Assembly (NCBI GenBank): GCA_021268355.1
Contig: JAJETY010000008.1
Span: 1 to 45,982, forward strand
Source of the DNA: Candidatus Nitrosopumilus sp.
Lineage (GTDB): Archaea > Thermoproteota > Nitrososphaeria > Nitrososphaerales > Nitrosopumilaceae
Direction of reading: 5' to 3'
DNA length: 45,982 bases
In this document: positions 7,531 to 14,721 of the stretch, in pieces
Layout: the number at the start of each line of letters is the position of its first letter
How positions within the stretch are numbered: position 1 is the stretch's first letter
Made by a program: the position numbers and the translations under genes
Notes under the pieces: generated by a model
Told to the model about the DNA's origin: nothing
The model's database searches: none
What the model saw: only the letters and a program-made list of their open reading frames with translations

Positions 7531-8961
7531 TCAGATTCGACCTAGAGCTTTCATTGCATCTGTAATTGGACCAGCTAATTCTGGAACTACTTCCCATAGT
7601 GGGATAGCACCATTAGCTTTCAATTCAGAAACAACTTCATCGGTATACATACCATGAATGTTTATTGCTGGGTGAGCAATGCTGTTTAGACCCATTGGTG
7701 GGACTGCATCACTTGGATTACCTAAGACATATGCATATGATGGTACTGGATCCATTCCTAATTCTTCAACGATTGGGTTCAAGTTGAATGGGTCACCTGC
7801 AACAAATACTGTTACTGCACCAGAATAGATTGCTGCATAGTCGTGGTTTACAGCTGCATAAACACCTGGCTCATCAAATACCAATTCTACAATCATACCT
7901 TGTGATCCACCGAGTAACCATGTTTCTGTGGCAGCAGATTGAACTCTGTTACCTTGTGTAACTCTATCCAAGATTTCTCCAACGATGTGGAAGAATACTG
8001 GTTCGTTACCTTGGTTCTCTATGAAAATTCTTACATGTTGATCATTTTCAACAAATAAGAGTTGTCCTTGTACCTGTTCTAAGTCAAGACCATCTCTGGC
8101 TTGCAAAACAGCGCTAATTTTCTTAGCTGGATCACCATTTACAAGAAGGTTGTGTGCCATGTTTGGAACATAACCAAATTGCATTCCGTTGACAACTGTT
8201 GCTGCTTGATGATGTTGCATCATTGCACTCATATCATATGTACCAGCATCAGTTAGGTACAACTGGTTGTATTGTAGTTGGAACTCTAATGCATCAGCAT
8301 CGTAGAACTTTCTGTCTAATTCACCGCTTCCGCTAGTTTTCTCAACCATTAGTTTCTTGTAACCGTTTGCTGGGTCAACAATTGCAATTCCGTACATGCC
8401 GGAAAGAACGTGTTGGTCCATAGCAGCGAGTTTAACACCAGAACAATGGTATTTGAAAATACCAGCAGATTCAGCAATGTAACAGTAAGTTGTGGATTCA
8501 CCTGGGTTAATGGACTCGAAATATCCTGCAGACATTTGAGATGCGTGCATATCATTTCCGTGTCCTACCATTTCATCAGATGGAATAGTTAGTGTCATCT
8601 TTACAACGTCACCTTGAGTAACTCTCAATGTTGGTCCTGGGACTTGTCCATTGAAGGTCATTGCTGAATAGGTTTTACCATTCAAGAGAGGCATTTCATG
8701 GCTCTCACCGGTTAGTTGAAAGTCGTGTACTGTTCTTCCAGAGGATTCTAGTACTCCACAATCTGTTTCTGCGAATGCTTGTGGCATTACAAGTTGTAAG
8801 CCACCCATTTGACGAATTTTGTCCATTACTTCGACGTCAGTTTTGCTGAAGTCAAAGCTTGAACCGCCAATTTGGGTATTTGTGTATGTGCTTCCCAATA
8901 AGGTTGCTCCAACTACAGCAACTGCTGCAATTGTAAAGAGCATACTAATACGCTTATTCAT
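7531..8961 (-). CDS. nirK: Thaumarchaeal NirK-type multicopper oxidase (copper nitrite reductase family)
   Basis: 476 residues; signal/anchor helix at 7-24, then two cupredoxin domains. Domain 1 shows the NirK pattern HGNDMH (H134, D137, H139), YHCSG (H172, C173), and HVLSGM (H184, M189): type 1 copper by H134/C173/H184/M189, type 2 copper by H139 and H172. Domain 2 contributes VNHDY (H373), the third type 2 ligand. Aligning HIVGEILD (325-332) with HLIGGHGD of bacterial NirK puts Ile at the catalytic second-sphere His. In ammonia-oxidising archaea this abundant protein is implicated in nitrite/NO chemistry of ammonia oxidation. About 100 residues at the C-terminus extend past the cupredoxin fold. 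Its own promoter (TATA at 8981-8990) supports a monocistronic, leaderless mRNA. Confidence 0.9.
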   Translation of the reverse strand: MNKRISMLFTIAAVAVVGATLLGSTYTNTQIGGSSFDFSKTDVEVMDKIRQMGGLQLVMPQAFAETDCGVLESSGRTVHDFQLTGESHEMPLLNGKTYSAMTFNGQVPGPTLRVTQGDVVKMTLTIPSDEMVGHGNDMHASQMSAGYFESINPGESTTYCYIAESAGIFKYHCSGVKLAAMDQHVLSGMYGIAIVDPANGYKKLMVEKTSGSGELDRKFYDADALEFQLQYNQLYLTDAGTYDMSAMMQHHQAATVVNGMQFGYVPNMAHNLLVNGDPAKKISAVLQARDGLDLEQVQGQLLFVENDQHVRIFIENQGNEPVFFHIVGEILDRVTQGNRVQSAATETWLLGGSQGMIVELVFDEPGVYAAVNHDYAAIYSGAVTVFVAGDPFNLNPIVEELGMDPVPSYAYVLGNPSDAVPPMGLNSIAHPAINIHGMYTDEVVSELKANGAIPLWEVVPELAGPITDAMKALGRI

Positions 8962-8980
8962 GAGCTTATCTCCATTCGTG

Positions 8981-8990
8981 ATTATATAAT
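8981..8990 (-). promoter_or_regulatory. TATA box of nirK
   Basis: ATTATATAAT centred about 25 bases before the nirK ATG (8961). That spacing puts transcription start at or a few bases before the start codon, as in leaderless archaeal mRNAs, although a GGAGAT purine stretch also lies just before the ATG. Confidence 0.6.
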
Positions 8991-9009
8991 AATTTCCAAA
9001 TCTGGAACT

Positions 9010-9020
9010 AGGATAATCCT
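9010..9020. promoter_or_regulatory. Palindrome AGGATAATCCT upstream of the nirK TATA box
   Basis: Perfect 5-1-5 inverted repeat located about 20 bases upstream of the nirK TATA box, where activators or BRE-proximal regulators bind in archaea. It also lies 49 bases before the divergent fumarase/aspartase start, so it could serve either gene. A regulator is inference only. Confidence 0.35.
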
Positions 9021-9068
9021 GCTGAGTTGGAAAAAGAGTGAATAAGGGGTAAAAATTATTCCAAGTTA

Positions 9069-10430
9069 TTGAAATTTAGACTTGATCAGGATTCTTTAGG
9101 TAAAGTCAAAATTCCTTCTGACGCATATTATGGTGCATTTACGGGTAGAGCGATCAAGCAGTATAATGTCACTGGTAATAGATCCCATGATAATTTGATC
9201 AAGTCATTTGTGATGATAAAACGTTCAGCTGCTATTGCAAATATGAAGACTAAAGCAATTGACACAAAACGTGGAAAAGCAATTGTTTCAGCTTGTGACA
9301 AAATTTTAGCTGGAAAGTTTGTTGATCAGTTTGTTGTAGATATGATAAACTCTGGTGCAGGAACCGCATTCAACATGAATTCAAATGAAGTCATTTCAAA
9401 TGTGGCATTAGAGGTATTGCATAAAAAGAAGGGAGAGTATGAGTTTTTACATCCTAATGATCATGTAAACATGTCACAATCAAGTAACGACACATATCCT
9501 ACTGCAATGCATGTAGCGATTTTGATGAATCTTAAAGAGACAGTTCCAGCTATTGATATTTTGATTAAGTCACTATCAAAGAAAGCAAAACAATTTTCAT
9601 CATTTAAGAAAATTGGAAGAACACACCTTATGGATGCATTACCAGTCACTTTGGGAAGTGAGTTTGCAGCATATGCCACATCTATCACTAAAGCAAGAAA
9701 TGAAATTGTGTCATCACAAAAAGAATTACAAAATGTTGCACTAGGAGGAACTGCTGTGGGTTCTGGAGCCAATACACCAAAAGGTTACAGAAATATTGCA
9801 ATTGCAGAGCTTGGAAAAATTTCAAAGTTACCATTAAGACCAGAAAAAGATATGCAACATGGATTACAAAGTAAATTTGCAGTGGCAAATTGTTCTAGTG
9901 GACTTCGTAACTTGGCATTAGAGATTGGAAAACTAGCAAATGACATTAGATTAATGGCATCAGGTCCAATTGCAGGTTTATCTGAAATTGGAATTCCTGC
10001 AGTTCATGCAGGTTCGTCAATAATGCCAGGTAAAGTAAATCCATCATTGGCAGAATGTATGAATATGATTTGCTTTAACATAGTTGGAAATGATACAGCT
10101 GTATCTTATGCAGCTCAAGGTGGACAATTTGAACTAAATGTCATGTTGCCGGGAATGCTAAAATGTATGTTAGAGTCTACTGACATGCTAAAGAACTTCT
10201 TGCCAATATTTTCAGCAAATCTAATAGATGGATTAACTGCAAATAAAGACAAGTTAAGGGAAGATATTGAAAATAGTCCAGTAATAGTTACGTTGCTTAC
10301 TCCAAAAATCGGATATCTAAAATCTGCAGAACTGTTCAAAGAGTCATTAAAAACTGGAAAGACCATCAGAGAACTGGTTGTTTCAAAGAAACTAATGACT
10401 AACAAAGAAATTGATGCACTCTTTGGATAA
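9069..10430 (+). CDS. Class II fumarate hydratase / aspartate ammonia-lyase
   Basis: 453 residues of the fumarase/aspartase superfamily, full length. Conserved regions: SGAGTAFNMNSNEV and HPNDHVNMSQSSNDTYPTA in the first half, GRTHLMDALPVTLG carrying the catalytic His, and the signature GSSIMPGKVNP at 315-325, the mobile loop with the catalytic Ser. The start is TTG, which begins the family's usual N-terminus. PGK in the signature fits fumarase, whereas the region around SFVMIKRSAAIANMK looks more like aspartase, so the substrate cannot be fixed by eye. Fumarase would serve the TCA and hydroxypropionate/hydroxybutyrate pathways. The tRNA methylthiotransferase gene follows after 3 bases. Confidence 0.85.
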   Translation: MKFRLDQDSLGKVKIPSDAYYGAFTGRAIKQYNVTGNRSHDNLIKSFVMIKRSAAIANMKTKAIDTKRGKAIVSACDKILAGKFVDQFVVDMINSGAGTAFNMNSNEVISNVALEVLHKKKGEYEFLHPNDHVNMSQSSNDTYPTAMHVAILMNLKETVPAIDILIKSLSKKAKQFSSFKKIGRTHLMDALPVTLGSEFAAYATSITKARNEIVSSQKELQNVALGGTAVGSGANTPKGYRNIAIAELGKISKLPLRPEKDMQHGLQSKFAVANCSSGLRNLALEIGKLANDIRLMASGPIAGLSEIGIPAVHAGSSIMPGKVNPSLAECMNMICFNIVGNDTAVSYAAQGGQFELNVMLPGMLKCMLESTDMLKNFLPIFSANLIDGLTANKDKLREDIENSPVIVTLLTPKIGYLKSAELFKESLKTGKTIRELVVSKKLMTNKEIDALFG

Positions 10431-10433
10431 AGT

Positions 10434-11702
10434 ATGGCAAAAATATTTGTAGAATCCTACGGATGTTCTGCTAGCTTTGCAGATTCTGAAATGATTTCAG
10501 GGCTTATTCTAAATGGAGGTCATACTTTGGTAGATAATTCTTCAGAGTCAGATCTCAATGTTGTAGTTACATGTTCTGTAAAAGATGCGACTGCAAATAA
10601 GATGATTCATAGAATTAAATCACTCAAGTCAAAGCCTTTGGTGGTAGCAGGTTGCTTACCAAAAGCTGAAAAAGAAAATGTGGAAAAGTTTTCGGAAAAT
10701 GCTAGTTTGTTAGGTCCTAATTCATTAGGTAAAACTTTGCAAGTAATTAATTCAACACTCAAAGGAAGAAAAGAAATTGCATTAGAAGATTCTGATCTTT
10801 CTAAAGTAGGACTTCCAAAAGTAAGACTCAATCCAGCAGTAGGAATTGTTGAGATTGCAAGTGGATGTATGAGTGAATGTACATTTTGCCAGACAAAAAT
10901 TTCAAAGGGCGATCTTCAAAGTTACCGATTAGGAGATATTGTTAGGCAAGTCAAAACTGAAATCAATGAAGGTTGTAAAGAAATTTGGTTAACATCAACA
11001 GATAATGGTTGTTATGGCTTTGATATTGGAACAGATTTACCTTCATTAGTTAATGCAGTTTCAGAAATTCCTGAAGAGTTTATGATCAGAGTTGGAATGA
11101 TGAACCCAATGTACATGCCACGAATCAAAGAAAAATTAATCGAATCATACGATAATGATAAAGTCTTCAAATTTCTTCACATTCCAGTTCAAAGTGGAAG
11201 CGACAAAGTTCTTCACGACATGAAGAGAGGCCATACCGCTCGAACGTTTCTCGAGATAGTTAAGAGGGCAAGAGAAAGATTCCCAGAATTCACCATTTCA
11301 ACAGACATTATTGTAGGATTCCCATCAGAAACTAAGGAAGACTTTGAGAAAACAGTGGAATTATTGGATGAGACACGACCAGACGTAGTGAATCTCTCAA
11401 AATATAGCGCCAGACCAGGAACAGAAGCTGCAGAATGGGAACAAATCGAAGTTGCAGAAGTGAAATCTAGAAGTAAAAGGATTTTTGAACAGATCAACAA
11501 AATATCGTTGGAAAACAACAAAAAATGGATCGGATGGAAGGGAGATGTTCTCTTTGATGAGAAGACAGACGAGGGGATCAAAGGTAGAAACTTTGCATAC
11601 AAACCTGTTTTTGTCCCTGAACTAGTAGACATAGGTCAATTACACTCAGTTGAAATTATCAATGTCACACAGAATAGCCTTCTTGGGAAGATCGCAAGCT
11701 AA
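10434..11702 (+). CDS. tRNA N6-threonylcarbamoyladenosine methylthiotransferase (e-MtaB/CDKAL1 type)
   Basis: 422 residues, radical-SAM methylthiotransferase with three domains: N-terminal UPF0004 domain with cluster Cys C11, C47 and C74; radical SAM core with CMSECTFC (C145, C149, C152) binding the SAM-cleaving 4Fe-4S cluster; and a C-terminal TRAM domain (about 355-420) for tRNA binding. Archaeal members convert t6A37 to ms2t6A37 in tRNAs reading ANN codons. It starts 3 bases after the fumarase/aspartase stop, probably the same transcript, although the functions are unrelated. Confidence 0.9.
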   Translation: MAKIFVESYGCSASFADSEMISGLILNGGHTLVDNSSESDLNVVVTCSVKDATANKMIHRIKSLKSKPLVVAGCLPKAEKENVEKFSENASLLGPNSLGKTLQVINSTLKGRKEIALEDSDLSKVGLPKVRLNPAVGIVEIASGCMSECTFCQTKISKGDLQSYRLGDIVRQVKTEINEGCKEIWLTSTDNGCYGFDIGTDLPSLVNAVSEIPEEFMIRVGMMNPMYMPRIKEKLIESYDNDKVFKFLHIPVQSGSDKVLHDMKRGHTARTFLEIVKRARERFPEFTISTDIIVGFPSETKEDFEKTVELLDETRPDVVNLSKYSARPGTEAAEWEQIEVAEVKSRSKRIFEQINKISLENNKKWIGWKGDVLFDEKTDEGIKGRNFAYKPVFVPELVDIGQLHSVEIINVTQNSLLGKIAS

Positions 11703-11705
11703 ATT

Positions 11706-11719
11706 TTTTAGATCTAAAA
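11706..11719. terminator. Perfect palindrome TTTTAGATCTAAAA after the methylthiotransferase gene
   Basis: 14-bp perfect palindrome 4 bases after the stop at 11702, flanked by T and A runs. As RNA it has no loop and would not fold well, so it is more likely a DNA element near the promoter of the FtsZ-like gene (TATA-like TTTTTTATG near 11744) or part of a T-rich termination zone. Confidence 0.3.
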
Positions 11720-11775
11720 TTTGATTAAAAAAACGTAAGAAGGTTTTTTATGGAATTCAGAGAATAGGATCTGAA

Positions 11776-12726
11776 ATGAGTTTTCAAGTAAAAGAACCAG
11801 TTTTAGTTATCGGTCTCGGAGGTGCAGGCTCAAAATTAGCACTAAAAGCCAAAGATTCACTTAATTCAGATTGTCTTCTTATTAGTAACGATTCAAAAGA
11901 TTTTGCAGGAGATGTACCTTCAGTTCACGTTTCAACTGATTCAGTAGTTAATCCATCAATGCAATTAATCAGAGGTTCAACTTTCAATGTTTCTGACGAA
12001 ATCAAATCAAAGATTTCAGGATATTCCACTATTGTTATGATTAGTAATTTAGCTGGAAAAGCAGGCTCTGCTATGGCACCAGTTGTATCAGAGATGTGTA
12101 AAGATGCAGATATCGGATTAGTCTCTTTTGCAATAATGCCTTTCAAATATGAGAAAGATAGGATTTTCAACTCGGGTGTATCTCTAAAACGAGTTAGAGA
12201 GAACTCTCAGTGCACCATAGTTCTTGACAATGATTCATTGTTAGAAAGCAATCCAGATTTGACTCCAAAATCATGCTATGAGATTGCAAACTCTGCAATT
12301 ATGCATGTAGTTAATTCACTTGGAATATCGGAAATTTCTATTGAAACAAATATTCTAACTACAAGTAAGGAAGGACAAAACATCGAAGATTCTCTCAGGG
12401 ATTCTCTAAAAATGCTATATGAGAATGCTCCACCTAATGCAGTAAAACGTTCAATGCTTTATGTGGTAGGTGGTAGTAACATCCCAGTAGGAGTACTAAA
12501 TTCCATTTCAAATATTACAAGTGGGATTCTAAATGATAGTAATTCACAAATTGACATGACCTCAGAATCTGAAGAATCCAAAGTAGTAATGTTATCATCA
12601 ATTCAAGGAATGACCAAATTTGATAACTATGATCCACTTGGAATAATTCCACAAGAAGACTCACTTGATTGGTCCACACCAGATTGTAGCATCAACTGTG
12701 ATTTAGAACTATATCAATTAGAATAA
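11776..12726 (+). CDS. Divergent FtsZ/tubulin-superfamily protein
   Basis: 316 residues. The N-terminal Rossmann-like start VLVIGLGGAGSK (10-20) matches the first nucleotide-binding loop of FtsZ/CetZ, and the overall order (LLISND, then MISNLAGKAGSAMAP) follows the FtsZ GTPase domain. Where FtsZ has the tubulin signature GGGTGTG, this protein has LAGKAGS (92-98), so GTP binding or hydrolysis may be changed or lost. The C-terminal half is poorly conserved and the tail is acidic. Thaumarchaea divide with CdvB/ESCRT-type proteins, so this homologue is probably not the main division ring. It is monocistronic, followed by a T/A-rich convergent terminator region. Confidence 0.75.
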   Translation: MSFQVKEPVLVIGLGGAGSKLALKAKDSLNSDCLLISNDSKDFAGDVPSVHVSTDSVVNPSMQLIRGSTFNVSDEIKSKISGYSTIVMISNLAGKAGSAMAPVVSEMCKDADIGLVSFAIMPFKYEKDRIFNSGVSLKRVRENSQCTIVLDNDSLLESNPDLTPKSCYEIANSAIMHVVNSLGISEISIETNILTTSKEGQNIEDSLRDSLKMLYENAPPNAVKRSMLYVVGGSNIPVGVLNSISNITSGILNDSNSQIDMTSESEESKVVMLSSIQGMTKFDNYDPLGIIPQEDSLDWSTPDCSINCDLELYQLE

Positions 12727-12763
12727 AATAATTTTTTAAAACTAAAATTTTATTAAAATAAGA

Positions 12764-13165
12764 TTACTCTTTCTTTGCTTCTTCTTTAGCAGGTGCTTCT
12801 TCTTTAGCAGGTGCTTCTTCTTTAGCAGGTGCTTCTTCTTTTAGTTCTTCTACTTTGTCTTCGACCTTAGAAGATTCTTTTTCAGGAGTCACTTTAGATT
12901 CAATTTCTTCTTCATAGGGAGAGACAAGAACATAGCCTTCATCAGTCTTGCTCATTCTTACTCTTATTTTTCTTGGAGGACTTCGAATTCCTTTTGACCA
13001 AATTTGATGTGCTAAATCTTCCTCAATTTTGATTTCTTCGACTTTCATGTGATGACGAGCAAATTCTTTAATCATGTTGATTGCTCTTACTGCTCTATGT
13101 TGTGATTGTGAGAGTAACACTTTACCAAGTGGAATTGTATAAACACGTTCTACTTCCTGAGACAT
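12764..13165 (-). CDS. rpl31e: 50S ribosomal protein L31e with repetitive Glu/Ala/Lys tail
   Basis: 133 residues. Residues 1-86 are L31e (VYTIPLGKVLLSQSQHRAVR, ARHHMKVEEIKIEEDLAHQIW, GIRSPPRKIRVRMSK). Residues 87-133 form a low-complexity tail ending in three EEAPAK repeats, encoded by an 18-bp tandem repeat; typical archaeal L31e lacks such a tail. The ATG directly abuts the rpl39e stop, and the ribosome binding GAGGT lies inside the end of rpl39e, showing translational coupling. Confidence 0.95.
   Translation of the reverse strand: MSQEVERVYTIPLGKVLLSQSQHRAVRAINMIKEFARHHMKVEEIKIEEDLAHQIWSKGIRSPPRKIRVRMSKTDEGYVLVSPYEEEIESKVTPEKESSKVEDKVEELKEEAPAKEEAPAKEEAPAKEEAKKE
12777..12842. repeat. 18-bp tandem repeat inside rpl31e
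   Basis: Three perfect copies and two thirds of a fourth of gcttcttctttagcaggt (plus-strand reading), encoding EEAPAK units. Perfect nucleotide identity suggests recent expansion by slippage, so copy number may vary between strains. Confidence 0.9.
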
Positions 13166-13324
13166 CTATCCTACCTCCACATCAGTTGATCTCCAAGCTC
13201 TACGTTTTGGATTTGTTCTTACACTTCTCTTAGTTTTGAGAATAATCCAAGCGGGAACGGGTGATGTCTGTCTTGTTTTCTTCAACAGACGAATTTTCCT
13301 TGGAGATGACTTACGTGCAGCCAT
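13166..13324 (-). CDS. rpl39e: 50S ribosomal protein L39e
   Basis: 52 residues: MAARKSSPRKIRLLKKTRQT, then VPAWIILKTKR, then a basic end with NPKRRAWR. This is the size and pattern of archaeal L39e, the small basic protein lining the exit tunnel. The gene is first of a unit with rpl31e, which starts at the next base. The rpl39e-rpl31e pairing is common in archaea and supports both calls. Confidence 0.93.
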   Translation of the reverse strand: MAARKSSPRKIRLLKKTRQTSPVPAWIILKTKRSVRTNPKRRAWRSTDVEVG

Positions 13325-13361
13325 AGATTTTCAGGCACGCGGAGCTCTTTTTAAATGAATC

Positions 13362-13916
13362 TCATGATTTTAGGCTATCATGAAGTTGCTTTAGTATTCT
13401 AGCAGAGGCACCCCACACAGTCTTATTTTCATATTCAAACGTAAACATTTCCTGAATTCTATTATGAGAAGGATCAGGATCATTTGCCATAGTATTCAGT
13501 AAAGAATCAAGAGGCATATGAAAAATTTTTTCAACTTCGCGGTTGGGTGAAAGTTCAGGAATTTTTTCTACAACAGATACAAAAGGCAATATCAAGAATC
13601 CGGAATTCAAAGTTACTACAGGTTCTAATTGTCCAATTACCTGTTCTCTTGAAATTGCCAATCCTATCTCTTCATTAGTTTCACGTAATGCAGTATCCAA
13701 AAGATCAGAGTCTACAGAATCTAACTTTCCACCAGGAAATGAAATTTCACCAGCATGAAATTTCATATGTTTTGGTTTTTCAGTCATTACAATAATTGGT
13801 TCATTTCCATAAATCACAACAAGAACAGATGCTAATCTATATTTGCCAGGATCATCTATGGTAGGATTAAGTTCACTTTTTAGAATGGATTGAATTTTTT
13901 GCAGAATCATTTTCAA
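13362..13916 (-). CDS. Nudix hydrolase, CoA-pyrophosphatase-like
   Basis: 184 residues. The Nudix box runs about 62-86 with GGKLDSVDS and ALRETNEEIGL holding the metal-binding REXXEE. Just before it, the stretch from VMTEKPKH to ISFPGG resembles the NuCoA motif of CoA diphosphatases (NudL/YeaB type). Expected reaction: cleavage of CoA or acyl-CoA to 4'-phosphopantetheine and 3',5'-ADP, a housekeeping or CoA-turnover role. Another nucleotide-diphosphate substrate is possible. It lies upstream of, and in the same direction as, rpl39e but with a 38-bp gap. Confidence 0.85.
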   Translation of the reverse strand: MKMILQKIQSILKSELNPTIDDPGKYRLASVLVVIYGNEPIIVMTEKPKHMKFHAGEISFPGGKLDSVDSDLLDTALRETNEEIGLAISREQVIGQLEPVVTLNSGFLILPFVSVVEKIPELSPNREVEKIFHMPLDSLLNTMANDPDPSHNRIQEMFTFEYENKTVWGASARILKQLHDSLKS

Positions 13917-13983
13917 TATTACCTACTTTTCCATATGGGTTTTGGTATTCAAAGGTTTTAACTGAGAATAAAAAAATGACATC

Positions 13984-14721
13984 ATGACAATCAGATATGA
14001 AGCTAATCCACCTAAAATTTTACCAGATGTGGATGTTGAAGAATCAATTAAAAAATTCATTGTCAGAATAAAAGATATTTCAAAAAAATGTGATGCAATT
14101 CACCTTACAGAAAATGTCCTAGGATATGAAAGAGTTTCTCCATTAGAGGTTGGTAAAATAATTAAAAAAGAAATTCCAGATTTGCCAATTACAGTTAGCC
14201 TTAGAGTTAGAGACAAAACAGAAAAAGAGATTTTTGAGTTTGTTGAGAACTGTATAGATATAGGATTTTCAGGAATTCTTGTTTTGATGGGTGATCCTTC
14301 CCAAACAGGAAAATTGGATTCAGGTGAGATTCCAACTTTTACAATAAAAAAATTAAAAGAGAAAAATCTTGATGCAAAAATTGATTTGTATCTTTCAGTT
14401 TCAAACAAACCCAATTTTTCCAAACTAGGAAAAAAGACAGGTGTGAAGCCTAAGGGATTCATGACTCAGGTTGTTCATAACATTCAACAAGTTCAAGCAC
14501 TAGCTGATAATCTAAAAGATTTTTCGGTTATTCCAATCATATTGTTTCCTTCCCAAAAAAATGAAAAATCAGCCAAGTTTTTGGATTTGAATTTAGAATC
14601 ATACAGTAAAGAATTCGAAGAGTTGTTGAAAAAATCTCATAAAATAACAGGAGATGTTTTACTTACTTCTCCAAATGATTTTACAGGATTAAATGAGTTT
14701 TTGAGCAAAACAAATCTCTAA
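13984..14721 (+). CDS. Methylenetetrahydrofolate reductase-like protein (MetF family)
   Basis: 245 residues; begins TIRYEANPP, where MetF proteins have their conserved catalytic-region E, and contains ILVLMGDPSQTG, equivalent to the MetF flavin-site 'LRGD' region, as well as PKGFMTQVVHN. It is shorter than classical MetF (about 290). Expected role: supply of the methyl group for methionine by reducing a C1-pterin, probably with the methionine synthase genes it faces (stops overlap by 4 bases). It could be a related C1-pterin reductase with a different electron donor. Confidence 0.7.
   Translation: MTIRYEANPPKILPDVDVEESIKKFIVRIKDISKKCDAIHLTENVLGYERVSPLEVGKIIKKEIPDLPITVSLRVRDKTEKEIFEFVENCIDIGFSGILVLMGDPSQTGKLDSGEIPTFTIKKLKEKNLDAKIDLYLSVSNKPNFSKLGKKTGVKPKGFMTQVVHNIQQVQALADNLKDFSVIPIILFPSQKNEKSAKFLDLNLESYSKEFEELLKKSHKITGDVLLTSPNDFTGLNEFLSKTNL

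Noticed and set aside
7472-7657. 61-residue plus-strand frame between serA and nirK
   Set aside because: Mostly overlaps the 3' end of nirK on the opposite strand; no domain.
12777-12842. CRISPR-like array
   Set aside because: Perfect 18-bp repeats without spacers, within the coding frame of rpl31e.
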